A stretch of DNA of 64,000 nt from Streptomyces indicus (lineage in GTDB: Bacteria; Actinomycetota; Actinomycetes; Streptomycetales; Streptomycetaceae), in the NCBI RefSeq assembly GCF_900100315.1, contig NZ_FNFF01000016.1, forward strand, positions 116,555-180,554, read 5' to 3'. Numbering within the stretch: the first letter of the stretch is position 1; each line of letters opens with the position of its first letter. The translations under genes were made by a program, and so were the position numbers. Below are positions 18,288 through 26,317 of this stretch, in pieces. A model generated the notes under the pieces. That model did not search any database, was not told where the DNA came from, and saw only the letters and a list, made by a program, of their open reading frames with translations.

Positions 18288-19918
18288 GCGCCGGCCTCCT
18301 CGATGTCGTCCTGGCCTTCGGGCAGTTGGGCGTCCGGTGCCGGATGCGCCGGCTCGCCCGACGGCACGGTGGGCCGCTCGGCCGCCAGCAGCTCCTCGAT
18401 CTGTGCGCGGCGCTCGTCGATGCGGGCGGCGACTTCGTGCAGCCGCGTCCGTACGGCCGCCATGTCGGCCTCGGTGAACAGCTCGTCGCCGCGCTCGCCC
18501 ACCAACTCCCGTGCCAACTGGAGGAAGTCGACACCTGCGGCGCCGTCGCCGTCCGCACCACCGATGCGCACCAGGCGCGGCAGGTGGTCGGCGACCTGCT
18601 CCAGGGTGTCGAGGAGCTGCTGCTGATAGCGGTACTCGAGGATCTCCGGCGCCTCGGCCGCGGTGACCGCGCGGATGTCCAGGGCCTGCGCCTCAAGAAG
18701 CGCGGCGTTCGCCTTCGCCTCCGACTCGGCCTGTACGTAACGCTGCCGGGCCAGGGCCTGCGCACGGTTGGTCTCACGCTCCACAGCCGTGTCCATCTGC
18801 GCCTGGTACTGCGCGATGTCGGCCTGGATCGCGGACAGCGTCTCCTGGCTGGTCGCCAGCTCCCGGCTCAGGTCGCCCTCGTCCTGCTCCTTGCGCAGCA
18901 TCAGGGCGTACTCGTGCGTGTAGGCCTCCTTGGCCATCCGCACCATCTCCGGCGCCGCCAAGTCCATCCGATAGCCGCGGTCGGACGGCTCGGCGTGCGT
19001 GATGTTGGCATTGGTCAGCTCGACCGCAGGCCGGAACTGCTGATTCAGCTGCTCGATCAGCCGTCCGGTGTCCTCACCGACCATGTCGTAGATCCCCGCC
19101 GCCTCCTGCTCGTAGATCAGGCTGCGGATGGTCTCGCTGACGGCGTTGCTGAGCTTCTCCTCAAACCCGCGCACCGCGCCGAGCGTGTAGACGAACTCGG
19201 TCGGGTCGCTGATCCGGAACTGGATGAACAGGTCGATCGAAGCCTTCACGCCCCCCTTGGTGGGGGCCTCGCGCACGGGCGCGTTGAAGGGATACTCGCG
19301 CGTCGTGTTCACGATGTACGAGACCCGCTTCCACGGACTGATCAGGGTCACCCGTCCCGGGCCGACCACCTTCTCCAGCTTCCCGAAGCGGGTGATCAGC
19401 GCCTGACAGCCGTCCGGCACCATCACCATGCCCTGCCGCCACCACACGAAGGCGACCGCGCCCAGCGCGATCACCCAGTAGTGCAGGCCGAACAGCGGGT
19501 GCGTGAGAGGGGAGTCGTCCGCGGCCGCCACGACCGCGGTGCCGATCGCACCGAGCACGAGCAGACACAGGGCCGGCAGCATGCTGATGAACGAGCGGCC
19601 CTTCGGCAGCACCATCGGGCAGATCACATGGACCTTCTCGCCGCCCTCGCGCTGCTGCTCGCTCTGGTTGAGCGCCTCGCCGGCCTCGTCGAGCGACACG
19701 GTCTTCTGCACCATCACCGTGGCCAGCGAGCCGCCCTGTTCGCGGGCGGCAGGGAAGTCGGCAGGATCGATTCCCTCCTCCTGCAAGGGACTTCCGCCCT
19801 CGCCCGGCGCGCGGCCGACCGCACGCCGCAGCTCATCTCCCGCCACCTGACGCGGATCCGCTCCCGCGGCCACCGTTGACACCGCCCTGCGGACGGTTTG
19901 TGCCCGTGTACGTGCCAC
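18284..19918 (-). CDS. SPFH/band-7 (flotillin/stomatin-like) membrane protein 2
   Basis: Start placed at GTG 19918, with GCGAGGG six nt upstream (an ATG at 19975 is the alternative); product ~544 residues. A basic, Ala-rich cytosolic N-terminal region of ~110 residues precedes two hydrophobic helices (SMLPALCLLVLGAIGTAVVA and WVIALGAVAFVWW). The band-7 domain follows (MVPDGCQALITRFGKLEKVVGPGRVTLISPW, then DLFIQFRISDPTEFVYTLG), then a long coiled coil rich in Glu/Gln/Ala and an acidic, Pro-rich tail. It is co-transcribed and translationally coupled with the next SPFH gene. A paired membrane-scaffold complex is the natural reading. Confidence 0.83.
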   Translation of the reverse strand: MARTRAQTVRRAVSTVAAGADPRQVAGDELRRAVGRAPGEGGSPLQEEGIDPADFPAAREQGGSLATVMVQKTVSLDEAGEALNQSEQQREGGEKVHVICPMVLPKGRSFISMLPALCLLVLGAIGTAVVAAADDSPLTHPLFGLHYWVIALGAVAFVWWRQGMVMVPDGCQALITRFGKLEKVVGPGRVTLISPWKRVSYIVNTTREYPFNAPVREAPTKGGVKASIDLFIQFRISDPTEFVYTLGAVRGFEEKLSNAVSETIRSLIYEQEAAGIYDMVGEDTGRLIEQLNQQFRPAVELTNANITHAEPSDRGYRMDLAAPEMVRMAKEAYTHEYALMLRKEQDEGDLSRELATSQETLSAIQADIAQYQAQMDTAVERETNRAQALARQRYVQAESEAKANAALLEAQALDIRAVTAAEAPEILEYRYQQQLLDTLEQVADHLPRLVRIGGADGDGAAGVDFLQLARELVGERGDELFTEADMAAVRTRLHEVAARIDERRAQIEELLAAERPTVPSGEPAHPAPDAQLPEGQDDIEEAGA

Positions 19919-20446
19919 GGCGTCCCTCGCTTTCCCCCGATGTGTCCTCGCGCTGTCCGGCGCAGGCCCGTTCACGTGCGCCGCCTGCCCCGATCAGGGG
20001 CACCGGCGCAAGCATGGCGGGAGCGAACGGCGCCGGGATATGCCAGCTCCCGGCAAAGATCGACCCCCGAGCGCTGCCAGGGTCGGACCCTACGCCTCGC
20101 CTTCTTCGGGCCCCACGGCCTCTCGCCTCATCCTGCTCTTTCATACGGCCACACCTTGTTGCTCTGAGCTCATCCGCCGGCGAATCCCTCAGCGCACCGC
20201 CACCGCGGGATGCGGACCTGGACCGTGCAGGCATCGGCACAGAAGCGGCGCCAAGACTGCTGGCTTACGGCAATGCCCGCCGGTCAGCCGGCGTGGGATC
20301 CTCCGCGGGCCGGGGGCGGAGGACGGCCAGAGCTCGGTCAGGAGCGGCCGCTGTGTGTCTCACGCACCTGATCCGCGGATGCCCTGCAGGCCGACGCGTC
20401 GTACCGATGTGTTCGCCGCCCGCAACCATCGACCAGAGAGGCCGCC
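19919..20446. other. Divergent intergenic region without a convincing gene
   Basis: These 528 bases separate the SPFH operon (leftward) from the DUF4190-type gene (rightward). Open frames exist in several phases but their translations are Pro/Arg/Ser-rich and carry no family motif or good start. Promoters for both sides presumably lie here. Confidence 0.6.
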
Positions 20447-21613
20447 TTGACTTTCCCGCCCCCGCCCCAGCAGCCGCCCCCTGGCCCAGGAGGAGGTCCG
20501 CATTTGACGACATCGCCCATGTACGGCCCGCGTGTACCGCCGCACAGCCGTCCCGTCGATGGCCTCGCCGTCGCGTCCTTGGTGTGCTCACTCCTCCTCC
20601 TGGCCCCCCTTGCTCTGCCCCTCGGGATCATCGCCCTGGTCCGCACGGCACGCACCGGCCACCGCGGCCGGGGACTCGCCATCGCCGGGATCTCCGTGTC
20701 TGGTGTAGTCCTCGCGCTGGCCGTCTCACTCCTCACCGGCCTGCTCCACTTCCGGGTGTGGACCACCGAGGGCCCGGGTTCGCCGACAGAAGTCGCCGGC
20801 GCACCCACTGCGGGCGATGGCGTGCGCGTGCACATCGACGCTCTGCAGGAGAGGGACTGCTTCTCTCCTGGAGACGAGCCGACCCAGGACGGGGAGCAGC
20901 TCGACGACTTCTCCGCGATGCGGATCCCGTGTGGCGAGGCGCATCGGGGCGAGGTGTTCGCCCTGTTCCACCTACCCGACAAGGCAACGTATCCCGGCGC
21001 GGAGTGGATCAAGCGGTATGCGGTCGAAGAGTGCACCCACCGCCTTTTCGACTACACCCCCGACCCTGCCGCGTACGGCGGACTCCGCACGTTCTTCTAC
21101 TTCCCCGAGCGCGAACGCTGGGAGCGGGGCGACCGGACGGTTCGCTGCTGGGCCGGTCTGCCGCAGGGCGAACTCGAGCAGTCCGTCCACCAGGACGCCG
21201 ACGCGATGGATCCCGCTCAACGCGCCTACCTCGACGCGATCAGACCGCTGCAACAGACCCAGGCGAATATGCCCATCAAGGGACCGAAGAGCGACTTGTC
21301 GGGCGCCCGCCGGTGGGCGAAGGCGATGGCGGCCGCGCAGTCAAAGACCGCTCGACTGCTGACCGAGGCCGAACTGCCCGCAGACGTCCGCGAGTCGGCC
21401 CAGACGCATGCCGACGAACTCCGCCGCGGAGTCCCGCATTGGGATACGGCGGCCAACGCGGCAACAGCGAACGACTACCTCACCGCCATGCGCCGAGCAG
21501 CAGTGGACCCCGTCCGCGGTGTGGAGCTGGAACGGAGCCTTCGCACAGGACTTGGACTGCCGGTTCCCGACGGGGCGACAGCCCCGGGGAGCCCTGGGCG
21601 AGCAGTCGCCTGA
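20447..21613 (+). CDS. DUF4190-type membrane protein with septum-formation-like outer domain
   Basis: TTG 20447 is preceded by GAGAGG. The 388-residue product has a Pro-rich N terminus (PPPPQQPPPGPGGG), then two membrane helices in the DUF4190 pattern (VDGLAVASLVCSLLLLAPLALPLGIIALV, then GLAIAGISVSGVVLALAVSLLTG). The outer part contains LQERDCFSPGDEP, RIPCGEAHRGEVFALF and VRCWAGLP, conserved cysteine-bearing elements seen in 'septum formation family' proteins of actinomycetes. It probably sits in the membrane with a disulfide-stabilised domain outside. Function unknown. Confidence 0.78.
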   Translation: MTFPPPPQQPPPGPGGGPHLTTSPMYGPRVPPHSRPVDGLAVASLVCSLLLLAPLALPLGIIALVRTARTGHRGRGLAIAGISVSGVVLALAVSLLTGLLHFRVWTTEGPGSPTEVAGAPTAGDGVRVHIDALQERDCFSPGDEPTQDGEQLDDFSAMRIPCGEAHRGEVFALFHLPDKATYPGAEWIKRYAVEECTHRLFDYTPDPAAYGGLRTFFYFPERERWERGDRTVRCWAGLPQGELEQSVHQDADAMDPAQRAYLDAIRPLQQTQANMPIKGPKSDLSGARRWAKAMAAAQSKTARLLTEAELPADVRESAQTHADELRRGVPHWDTAANAATANDYLTAMRRAAVDPVRGVELERSLRTGLGLPVPDGATAPGSPGRAVA

Positions 21614-21681
21614 CCGAGGGCCGGCACTCCTTGACGAGAACTCGATCGATGACGTCCATAGCCAGACAAGGAGTGAGGACG

Positions 21682-22416
21682 ATGCATCGCCGTGACCGCG
21701 AGACAGCGCGTTCCGTGGCGCGCTACCTGGCGCAGTGGCTGGCAGGCGTTGTGGCCGTCGGCGCTTTCACCCTGCTGGGGTTGGTCGCCCTGATGAACGG
21801 CCCGGAGTTGTTCCTCTTCCACCTCAAGCGCGGCGCGCTCTGGCCGCTGATCGTGATCCTCTTGGTGTCGATGTCGGCCTGGCTGCTGCTCAGGGTCGCT
21901 GACTGGCGAGCGGTCCGGGATAAGGAGGGCCTGGTCCGGTCCCACTCGTCAGGGCACCGGACGCCCTCAAGTACGGACCGCCGGTGGTCGAGGCCAGGCC
22001 TAGGATTGCCCCCCATGGGCTGCCTCACCGATGACCTGCCGTTGCTGGAGCTGCTGTGTACTGCCGACGAAGTGCAGGTACCTGGCGAACTCAAGTCGTC
22101 GCTCCCTCATGAGAACACCCCCGACGCGATAGTGGACACCTACGTAGTCGCCGGCGGCCGGCTACTTCTCACTTTTTGGCGCGGCCGGCTGCATGAGGTG
22201 ATCTACCAGACACCGGCGGAGTCCGCAGAGGACGCATCGCGGCGCAATGACCGGTTGTTCACGCACTACGGACAGGGCGACGGCTGGATCGAAATCCTCG
22301 ACAACGGTTTCGGTAAGACCTATCGACGTGCCGATCAGCAGCAGTACGCACTATGGAGTTACGCGATGGACATCACGACTTTCGGCACCATGGACTTCCA
22401 CCAGGTCAAGTGGTAG
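21682..22416 (+). CDS. Membrane protein frame, possibly two genes fused
   Basis: ATG 21682 follows AAGGAG by 8 nt. The 244-residue frame begins with two hydrophobic helices (WLAGVVAVGAFTLLGLVALM and LIVILLVSMSAWLLL), then a low-complexity linker (SHSSGHRTPSSTDRRWSRPG), then a soluble ~133-residue domain from MGCLTDDLPLLELL (ATG 22015). The linker reads like former intergenic DNA and contains TAGGAT nine nt before ATG 22015, the layout of a leaderless streptomycete promoter. So the second half may be a separate gene at 22015-22416 and the first gene may have lost its stop. No family recognised for either half. Stop is TAG. Confidence 0.6.
   Translation: MHRRDRETARSVARYLAQWLAGVVAVGAFTLLGLVALMNGPELFLFHLKRGALWPLIVILLVSMSAWLLLRVADWRAVRDKEGLVRSHSSGHRTPSSTDRRWSRPGLGLPPMGCLTDDLPLLELLCTADEVQVPGELKSSLPHENTPDAIVDTYVVAGGRLLLTFWRGRLHEVIYQTPAESAEDASRRNDRLFTHYGQGDGWIEILDNGFGKTYRRADQQQYALWSYAMDITTFGTMDFHQVKW
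22001..22017 (+). promoter_or_regulatory. Possible leaderless promoter inside the 21682-22416 frame
   Basis: TAGGAT at 22001-22006 followed by TGCCCCCC and ATG at 22015 matches a -10 element with the transcription start at or next to the start codon. No clear -35 is seen. It would drive the soluble second domain alone. Confidence 0.4.
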
Positions 22417-22667
22417 ATCCTGTCCGGTGGATCACGATCGGATCTCCGGGGCGAAACCCCTCCGTCTGCCGTCCGCGCTGTCTCTGCGCCGACGGTCGGC
22501 CCGTAGACCCTCGTTCAGGGATCGTGTGCTTGATCCGGCGTAGTCGCAGGCAGCGACCGCTTCTCCAGCTCGGCGTGCGCCTGGACCATCTGCAGGACCC
22601 CTCGCGTTCCGGCGGCTACGCAACGGCATCCCTGCTGCACCCGCAACACGATCCCGTTCACCGCCGC

Positions 22668-23729
22668 CTATAGGCCTTCGCCCGGCCAGCCGAGGAGCCG
22701 TGCCCCGATGACGGCGGTCTGCAAGGTGTAGCGGTGGGTGGGGTTCGCGGTGTCGTAGCCGGTGAGGGTGTGGATGCGTTCGAGGCGGTACGTCATCGCG
22801 CGCACGCTCAGGGACAGCCGGCGGGCGGCTTCGGCGGCCACGCAGCCGCTGTCGAAGTAGGCGGCCAGGGTGTCGATCAGCGGCTGCGCTCCGCCGCGAG
22901 CCCGGCTGAGGGGGCCGAGTGCGCTTTCGACCAGGTCGGTCATGGCTTGGCGGTCGCGGGCGAGGACGGGGTAGACGAGCAGGTCGGCGGCGTGCAGCAC
23001 CGGTCCTTCGAGGTCCATGCGGGCGGCGAGGTCGAGGGCGCCGAGTGCCTCTTCGTAGGAGTGGACGACGCCGCCCGCGCCCGGGTGGGGGCGGCCGATG
23101 CCGACGCGGCCGCCGTCGGTGGCGGCGTAGGCCTGTTTGGCGAAGTAGGTGACGACCTCGGACTCGTCGCCGGGCGCGATGCAGATCAGCCGGTCGTCCT
23201 TGGTGGTGAGCAGGATGCGGCGGTGGCCGAAGCGGGCGGTGAGCGCCGCTTCGATGCGGCGGCTCGCCGAATACCCGTCGGCGTACGGTTCCGGGCCCTC
23301 GGCCACCGCCACCGTATGGGCGTGGGACAGGAGCAGGCCGAAGCGTTCGGCGCGTTCGGCCAGGCGTCCCAGGTCGCTGCGGCCGTAGAGGAGGTCGTCG
23401 ATGAACTCCCGGCGGGCGGCCTCCTCCTGACGGATCGCCAGGCGCTGCGCGCGTTCGTGGCCTTCGGCGAACGCGTCCACGGCCTGCCCCACGGCGGCGA
23501 GGAGATGGGTGGCCTGCGTGGCGGGCAACTGCGGCCGTACCTCCTCAGCTGCGACCAAGTGCGCACGGACGAGAGCGCGTAGTCCGAACCCGGCCTCCGC
23601 GGCCTGCTCTCCGCGTGTACGTAGTCCTTCGAGTTCGTCGCGGGTCAGGCGTCGGCCGGTCGCGCAGGCCTCCGTCAGGCACCGGGTGTACCCCGCAAGA
23701 TGTGTCTCCGGGATCTCCGCCCCCGTCAT
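22668..23729 (-). CDS. PucR/CdaR-family transcriptional regulator
   Basis: A 353-residue soluble protein. The N-terminal ~150 residues are an RsbR/GGDEF-like sensory region (RDELEGLRTRGEQAAEAG, ARREFIDDLLYG). A central CdaR-type GGDEF-like domain contains YADGYSASRRIEAAL and IAPGDESEVVTYF and VGIGRPHPG.GGV.SYEEA. The C-terminal PucR helix-turn-helix is clear: TLAAYFDSGCVAAEAARRL and SVRAMTYRLERIHTLTGYD. Such regulators usually respond to a small metabolite. It is monocistronic, divergent from the zinc-ribbon gene. The stop is TAG. Confidence 0.88.
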   Translation of the reverse strand: MTGAEIPETHLAGYTRCLTEACATGRRLTRDELEGLRTRGEQAAEAGFGLRALVRAHLVAAEEVRPQLPATQATHLLAAVGQAVDAFAEGHERAQRLAIRQEEAARREFIDDLLYGRSDLGRLAERAERFGLLLSHAHTVAVAEGPEPYADGYSASRRIEAALTARFGHRRILLTTKDDRLICIAPGDESEVVTYFAKQAYAATDGGRVGIGRPHPGAGGVVHSYEEALGALDLAARMDLEGPVLHAADLLVYPVLARDRQAMTDLVESALGPLSRARGGAQPLIDTLAAYFDSGCVAAEAARRLSLSVRAMTYRLERIHTLTGYDTANPTHRYTLQTAVIGARLLGWPGEGL

Positions 23730-23788
23730 GCCTTCACCTCAGATCCTGTCGCCCCGGTGACATGATCCTGTTCGATGGCGATCACGGA

Positions 23789-23820
23789 TGCCGGGGCGCT
23801 TCCATCTCGTCGCCCCGGCA
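23789..23820. other. Perfect 10-bp hairpin in the PucR upstream region
   Basis: TGCCGGGGCG (23789-23798) pairs with CGCCCCGGCA (23811-23820) around a 12-nt loop, followed by TTAAAG on the + strand. A second short hairpin, TGCCG-GTCAA-CGGCA, follows at about 23840-23854. The duplicate block at 39977-40774 keeps the short hairpin with a changed loop (ATGAA) but has lost the pairing of the first. These may be transcription terminators or leader structures of the leftward PucR gene. Confidence 0.45.
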
Positions 23821-24092
23821 TTAAAGACGCGTCAAGCACTGCCGGTCAACGGCAATGTGTCGACGCGGGTTGTGATGCGACGATGGGCGCGATACGGGGC
23901 GGGCAAAGCCTGATGCCGGATACCGGCAACCAGGGGCTTCAGGGGCACGTTCAGGAGGCACAGGGCTCGAGGAAGCGTTCGGTCCCCTGCGCCCCCTGCC
24001 TGTCGCGCAGACGGACCGCTGCGTTCCCCGCGCCGCAATGGGAACGGATGGGCCGACGCCGCCCCGGCGAGGACTTTCAAGCTGGAGGAACC

Positions 24093-24317
24093 ATGGCGAA
24101 ACCCGTGCACGCCGCGCTGAACGACACGTGGATCTCGTGTCAGTTCTGCGACGGCGATAGGTTCCGCGAGCGGTCGGTGAAGCTCAACAGCGGCGGCATG
24201 GAGTTCCTGAACCTCGCATGGGCTGATGAGTCGGCCACCGGGCTCATCTGCTGGGACTGCGGATACGTCCACCTCTTCGCCAACCGCAAGATCAAGCTGT
24301 ATCGAGTCGACAGGTGA
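24093..24317 (+). CDS. Small zinc-ribbon-like protein
   Basis: ATG 24093 follows GGAGG by 4 nt. The 74-residue protein has two CxxC pairs, CQFC near residue 16 and CWDC near residue 53, spaced as in a zinc ribbon, with D..G.RFRERSVKLNSGG and LNLAWADESATGLIC between. It is soluble. It is likely a metal-binding adaptor or nucleic-acid-binding protein. It lies 86 nt before the leader-RNA element of nhaA on the same strand. A copy with an 11-nt deletion at the start is at 40334-40547. Confidence 0.75.
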   Translation: MAKPVHAALNDTWISCQFCDGDRFRERSVKLNSGGMEFLNLAWADESATGLICWDCGYVHLFANRKIKLYRVDR

Positions 24318-24402
24318 CGGACCCGCCGCATCACGGGAAGGTCTGGTGCCTGAGCTCGGTGGCGCAGTGCCCGGACTGCGCGTGACGGACTGCCGTGGGT
24401 AG

Positions 24403-24501
24403 GGTGTAAGGAACGCGTCAAGAAGGTGCGCGGGGTGTGCCGGGAAGTCTGGTCGGCGTCAGTAGGGCCATGCGCCCTTTCACCGCCACCCCGGAGGTGG
24501 A
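24403..24501 (+). promoter_or_regulatory. Leader-RNA element (riboswitch-like) of nhaA
   Basis: GGTGTAAGGA (24403-24412), a variable segment with a potential GCG/CGC stem, then GTGCCGGGAAGTCTGGTCGGC with the core GCCGGGAAGTCTGGTCGGC at 24439-24457. The core can fold as GCCG/CGGC. Alternatively GGU-C-GGC of the core can pair with GCCACC (24485-24490), just before the GGAGG that serves TTG 24507; CCACC/GGTGG also encloses that GGAGG. The same core and alternative pairing precede the CPA1 antiporter and the CBS-MarR gene. This suggests translational control by a ligand or ion; I could not compare it with RNA family models. Confidence 0.75.
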
Positions 24502-24506
24502 CCGTC

Positions 24507-25802
24507 TTGGCCGCTGCCCCGTCCCGCAGCCCGTTTCTGGGGCGTCTCAGCTGGCCCGAGCGGCAGGCTGTGGCCGAGGCGCTGCGCACCGAGACGGTGG
24601 GCGGTCTGGTGCTCCTGGCGGCAGCGGTGGTCGCGCTGATCTGGGCGAACACTCCGTTCAGCGACACGTATGCCACGCTTCGCGACTTCCACTTCGGCAT
24701 ACCCGCGCTGGGGCTCGACCTGTCGGTCGGCCACTGGACCTCGGACGGCCTGTTGACCGTCTTCTTCCTGGTCGCAGGCATCGAGCTCAAGCGGGAACTG
24801 GTCGTCGGCTCACTCAGCACCCCGTCCACCGCCGTGCTGCCGGTGATCGCGGCGGTGTGCGGCATGGTTGTCCCCGCCGCCTTGTATGCGCTCACCGCAG
24901 CAGCCGGGGGCGGAAGCCTGGACGGCTGGGCGGTGCCGATGGCCACCGACATCGCGTTCGCGCTGGCGGTATTGGCGGTCATCTCCACCCATCTCCCGAC
25001 CGCGCTGCGGGCCTTTCTGCTGACGCTTGCGGTGGTCGACGACCTCGGTGCGATCCTGATCATCGCCGTGTTCTTCACCTCGAACATCAACTTCTGGGCC
25101 CTGGCCGGGGCTTTCGCAGGACTGGTCGTCTTCTACGTCTTGCAGCGGCGGCGTGTGCAGGGTTGGTGGTGGTACGTGCCACTCGGCGTCGCGATATGGG
25201 CGCTGATGTACAACAGCGGGGTCCACGTCACCGTCGCCGGCGTCGCCATGGGCCTGATCCTGCGGACGACACGCGACAAGGGAGAGCAGAGGTCGCCGGG
25301 CGCGCGGACCGGGCATGTGCTGCACCCGTTCTCCGCCGGGCTGTGCGTGCCGCTCTTCGCGCTGTTCGCCGCGGGGGTGAGCGTCTCGGGCGAAGCACTG
25401 GGCCAGGTGTTCACCAACCCGGAACCCCTCGGGGTGATCGTAGGCCTGACCTGCGGCAAGATACTCGGCATTTTTGTCGGCACCTACCTGGCGGTCCGCT
25501 TCACCCGTGCCCAGCTCAACCCGGACCTGGCCTGGGCCGACGTATTCGGATTGGCGACCCTCGCCGGAATCGGCTTCACCGTGGCTCTGCTCATCGGGGA
25601 GCTCGCCTTCCCTGACGCCGCCGCCGGCGAACACATCAAGGCCGCCGTGCTCGTCGCCTCCCTCACCGCAGCCCTCCTCGCCACCGTGCTCCTGCGCCGC
25701 AGGAACAGGGTCTACCAGCGCTTGTACGAGGAAGAGCACGCGGATGAGGACGGCGACGACATCCCGGACGTCTACCAGCGCGCCGACGGAAGCAGCACAT
25801 GA
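24507..25802 (+). CDS. nhaA: Na+/H+ antiporter NhaA
   Basis: TTG 24507 is chosen because GGAGG lies 11-15 nt upstream and the translation upstream is not protein-like (it overlaps the leader RNA). The 431-residue protein has about twelve hydrophobic helices. NhaA signatures are present: VFFLVAGIELKRELVVG, PMATDIAFAL (Asp ~148, equivalent to E. coli D133) and LAVVDDLGAILIIAV (the Asp pair ~178-179, equivalent to D163/D164). It exchanges Na+ or Li+ for H+ across the membrane. It overlaps the STAS gene by ATGA and is preceded by the riboswitch-like leader. The acidic C-terminal tail (EEEHADEDGDDIPD) is longer than in E. coli. Confidence 0.93.
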   Translation: MAAAPSRSPFLGRLSWPERQAVAEALRTETVGGLVLLAAAVVALIWANTPFSDTYATLRDFHFGIPALGLDLSVGHWTSDGLLTVFFLVAGIELKRELVVGSLSTPSTAVLPVIAAVCGMVVPAALYALTAAAGGGSLDGWAVPMATDIAFALAVLAVISTHLPTALRAFLLTLAVVDDLGAILIIAVFFTSNINFWALAGAFAGLVVFYVLQRRRVQGWWWYVPLGVAIWALMYNSGVHVTVAGVAMGLILRTTRDKGEQRSPGARTGHVLHPFSAGLCVPLFALFAAGVSVSGEALGQVFTNPEPLGVIVGLTCGKILGIFVGTYLAVRFTRAQLNPDLAWADVFGLATLAGIGFTVALLIGELAFPDAAAGEHIKAAVLVASLTAALLATVLLRRRNRVYQRLYEEEHADEDGDDIPDVYQRADGSST

Positions 25803-26281
25803 CCGCGTCCGCAACGTGCCGTCGTCGGCTCACTGCGGCGGTGTGGCTGGCCTTGTGCGTCTTGGCCACTACGGGGTTCATCGAGCTCGCGCCCGCGTGG
25901 GCGAGGGTCGTGTGCCTCATTGCCGCTGCCACAGCACTGCGCATCGCGATCAAGACGCTCCGGTTACCAGGCACTCCCACCATGCGTGGCAGCACGCACG
26001 CGACGCCGGATGTCGTCCGGCTACGGGGCGAGATCAGTGCCGAGACCGCCGACGCCACAACACGTTGGCTGACCGTAGCGCTCTCCACCCGCCCCGCAAC
26101 GTTGGAGATCGACATGTCGAAGGTCGAACTCCTCACCAGAGACGGTGCGATGGCGTTTCTGACGGCTGCTCGTATCGCCCACAAGCAACGCACCGAGATC
26201 ATTGTCCGTAACGCCAGCCCCCAGGCACGCACGGTTCTCCACACCCTCGGTCTGGACCCCCACCACCACTACCGAGACTGA
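25799..26281 (+). CDS. Membrane-anchored STAS-domain protein
   Basis: A 160-residue protein whose ATG overlaps the nhaA stop (ATGA), so it is translationally coupled. Two hydrophobic helices occupy residues ~10-47, then a STAS (anti-sigma-antagonist-like) domain: VVRLRGEISAETADATTRWL, ATLEIDMSKVELLTRDGAMAFLTAARIA. The usual phosphorylatable D-S at the end of the third strand is replaced here by LLTRDG, so phosphoswitching may not work in the standard way. STAS domains regulate SulP-type transporters and partner-switching systems; here it may modulate NhaA. Confidence 0.78.
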   Translation: MTASATCRRRLTAAVWLALCVLATTGFIELAPAWARVVCLIAAATALRIAIKTLRLPGTPTMRGSTHATPDVVRLRGEISAETADATTRWLTVALSTRPATLEIDMSKVELLTRDGAMAFLTAARIAHKQRTEIIVRNASPQARTVLHTLGLDPHHHYRD

Positions 26282-26297
26282 CCTGACACCAACGTGC

Positions 26298-26315
26298 CCG
26301 CTGCGCCGGCAGCGG
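26298..26315. terminator. Short hairpin between convergent genes
   Basis: CCGCTG and CAGCGG form a 6-bp stem with a CGCCGG loop in the 36-nt gap between the STAS gene and the convergent CBS gene. Position fits a bidirectional terminator; the stem is short and there is no T run. Confidence 0.35.
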
Positions 26316-26317
26316 AA

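Larger units (their letters stand above)
23734..24548. repeat. Duplicated block, copy A (intact)
   Basis: About 800 bp covering the PucR upstream region, the zinc-ribbon gene, the leader-RNA element and the first ~14 codons of nhaA match 39977-40774 closely in order and orientation. Copy A retains a functional zinc-ribbon start and the full nhaA gene; copy B does not. The match ends abruptly inside nhaA (…GGGGCGTCTC). No inverted repeat or transposase marks the ends, so this looks like a segmental duplication, not an insertion sequence. Confidence 0.85.

Noticed and set aside
19876..21681. Upstream two-thirds of a long plus-strand frame ending at 22416
   Set aside because: It overlaps the DUF4190-type gene in another phase and is Arg/Pro-rich; only the part from ATG 21682 has a ribosome site and membrane helices.
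22417..22667. Minus-strand stretch VLQMVQAHAELEKRS as a possible gene remnant
   Set aside because: Too short, no start, and no family recognised.
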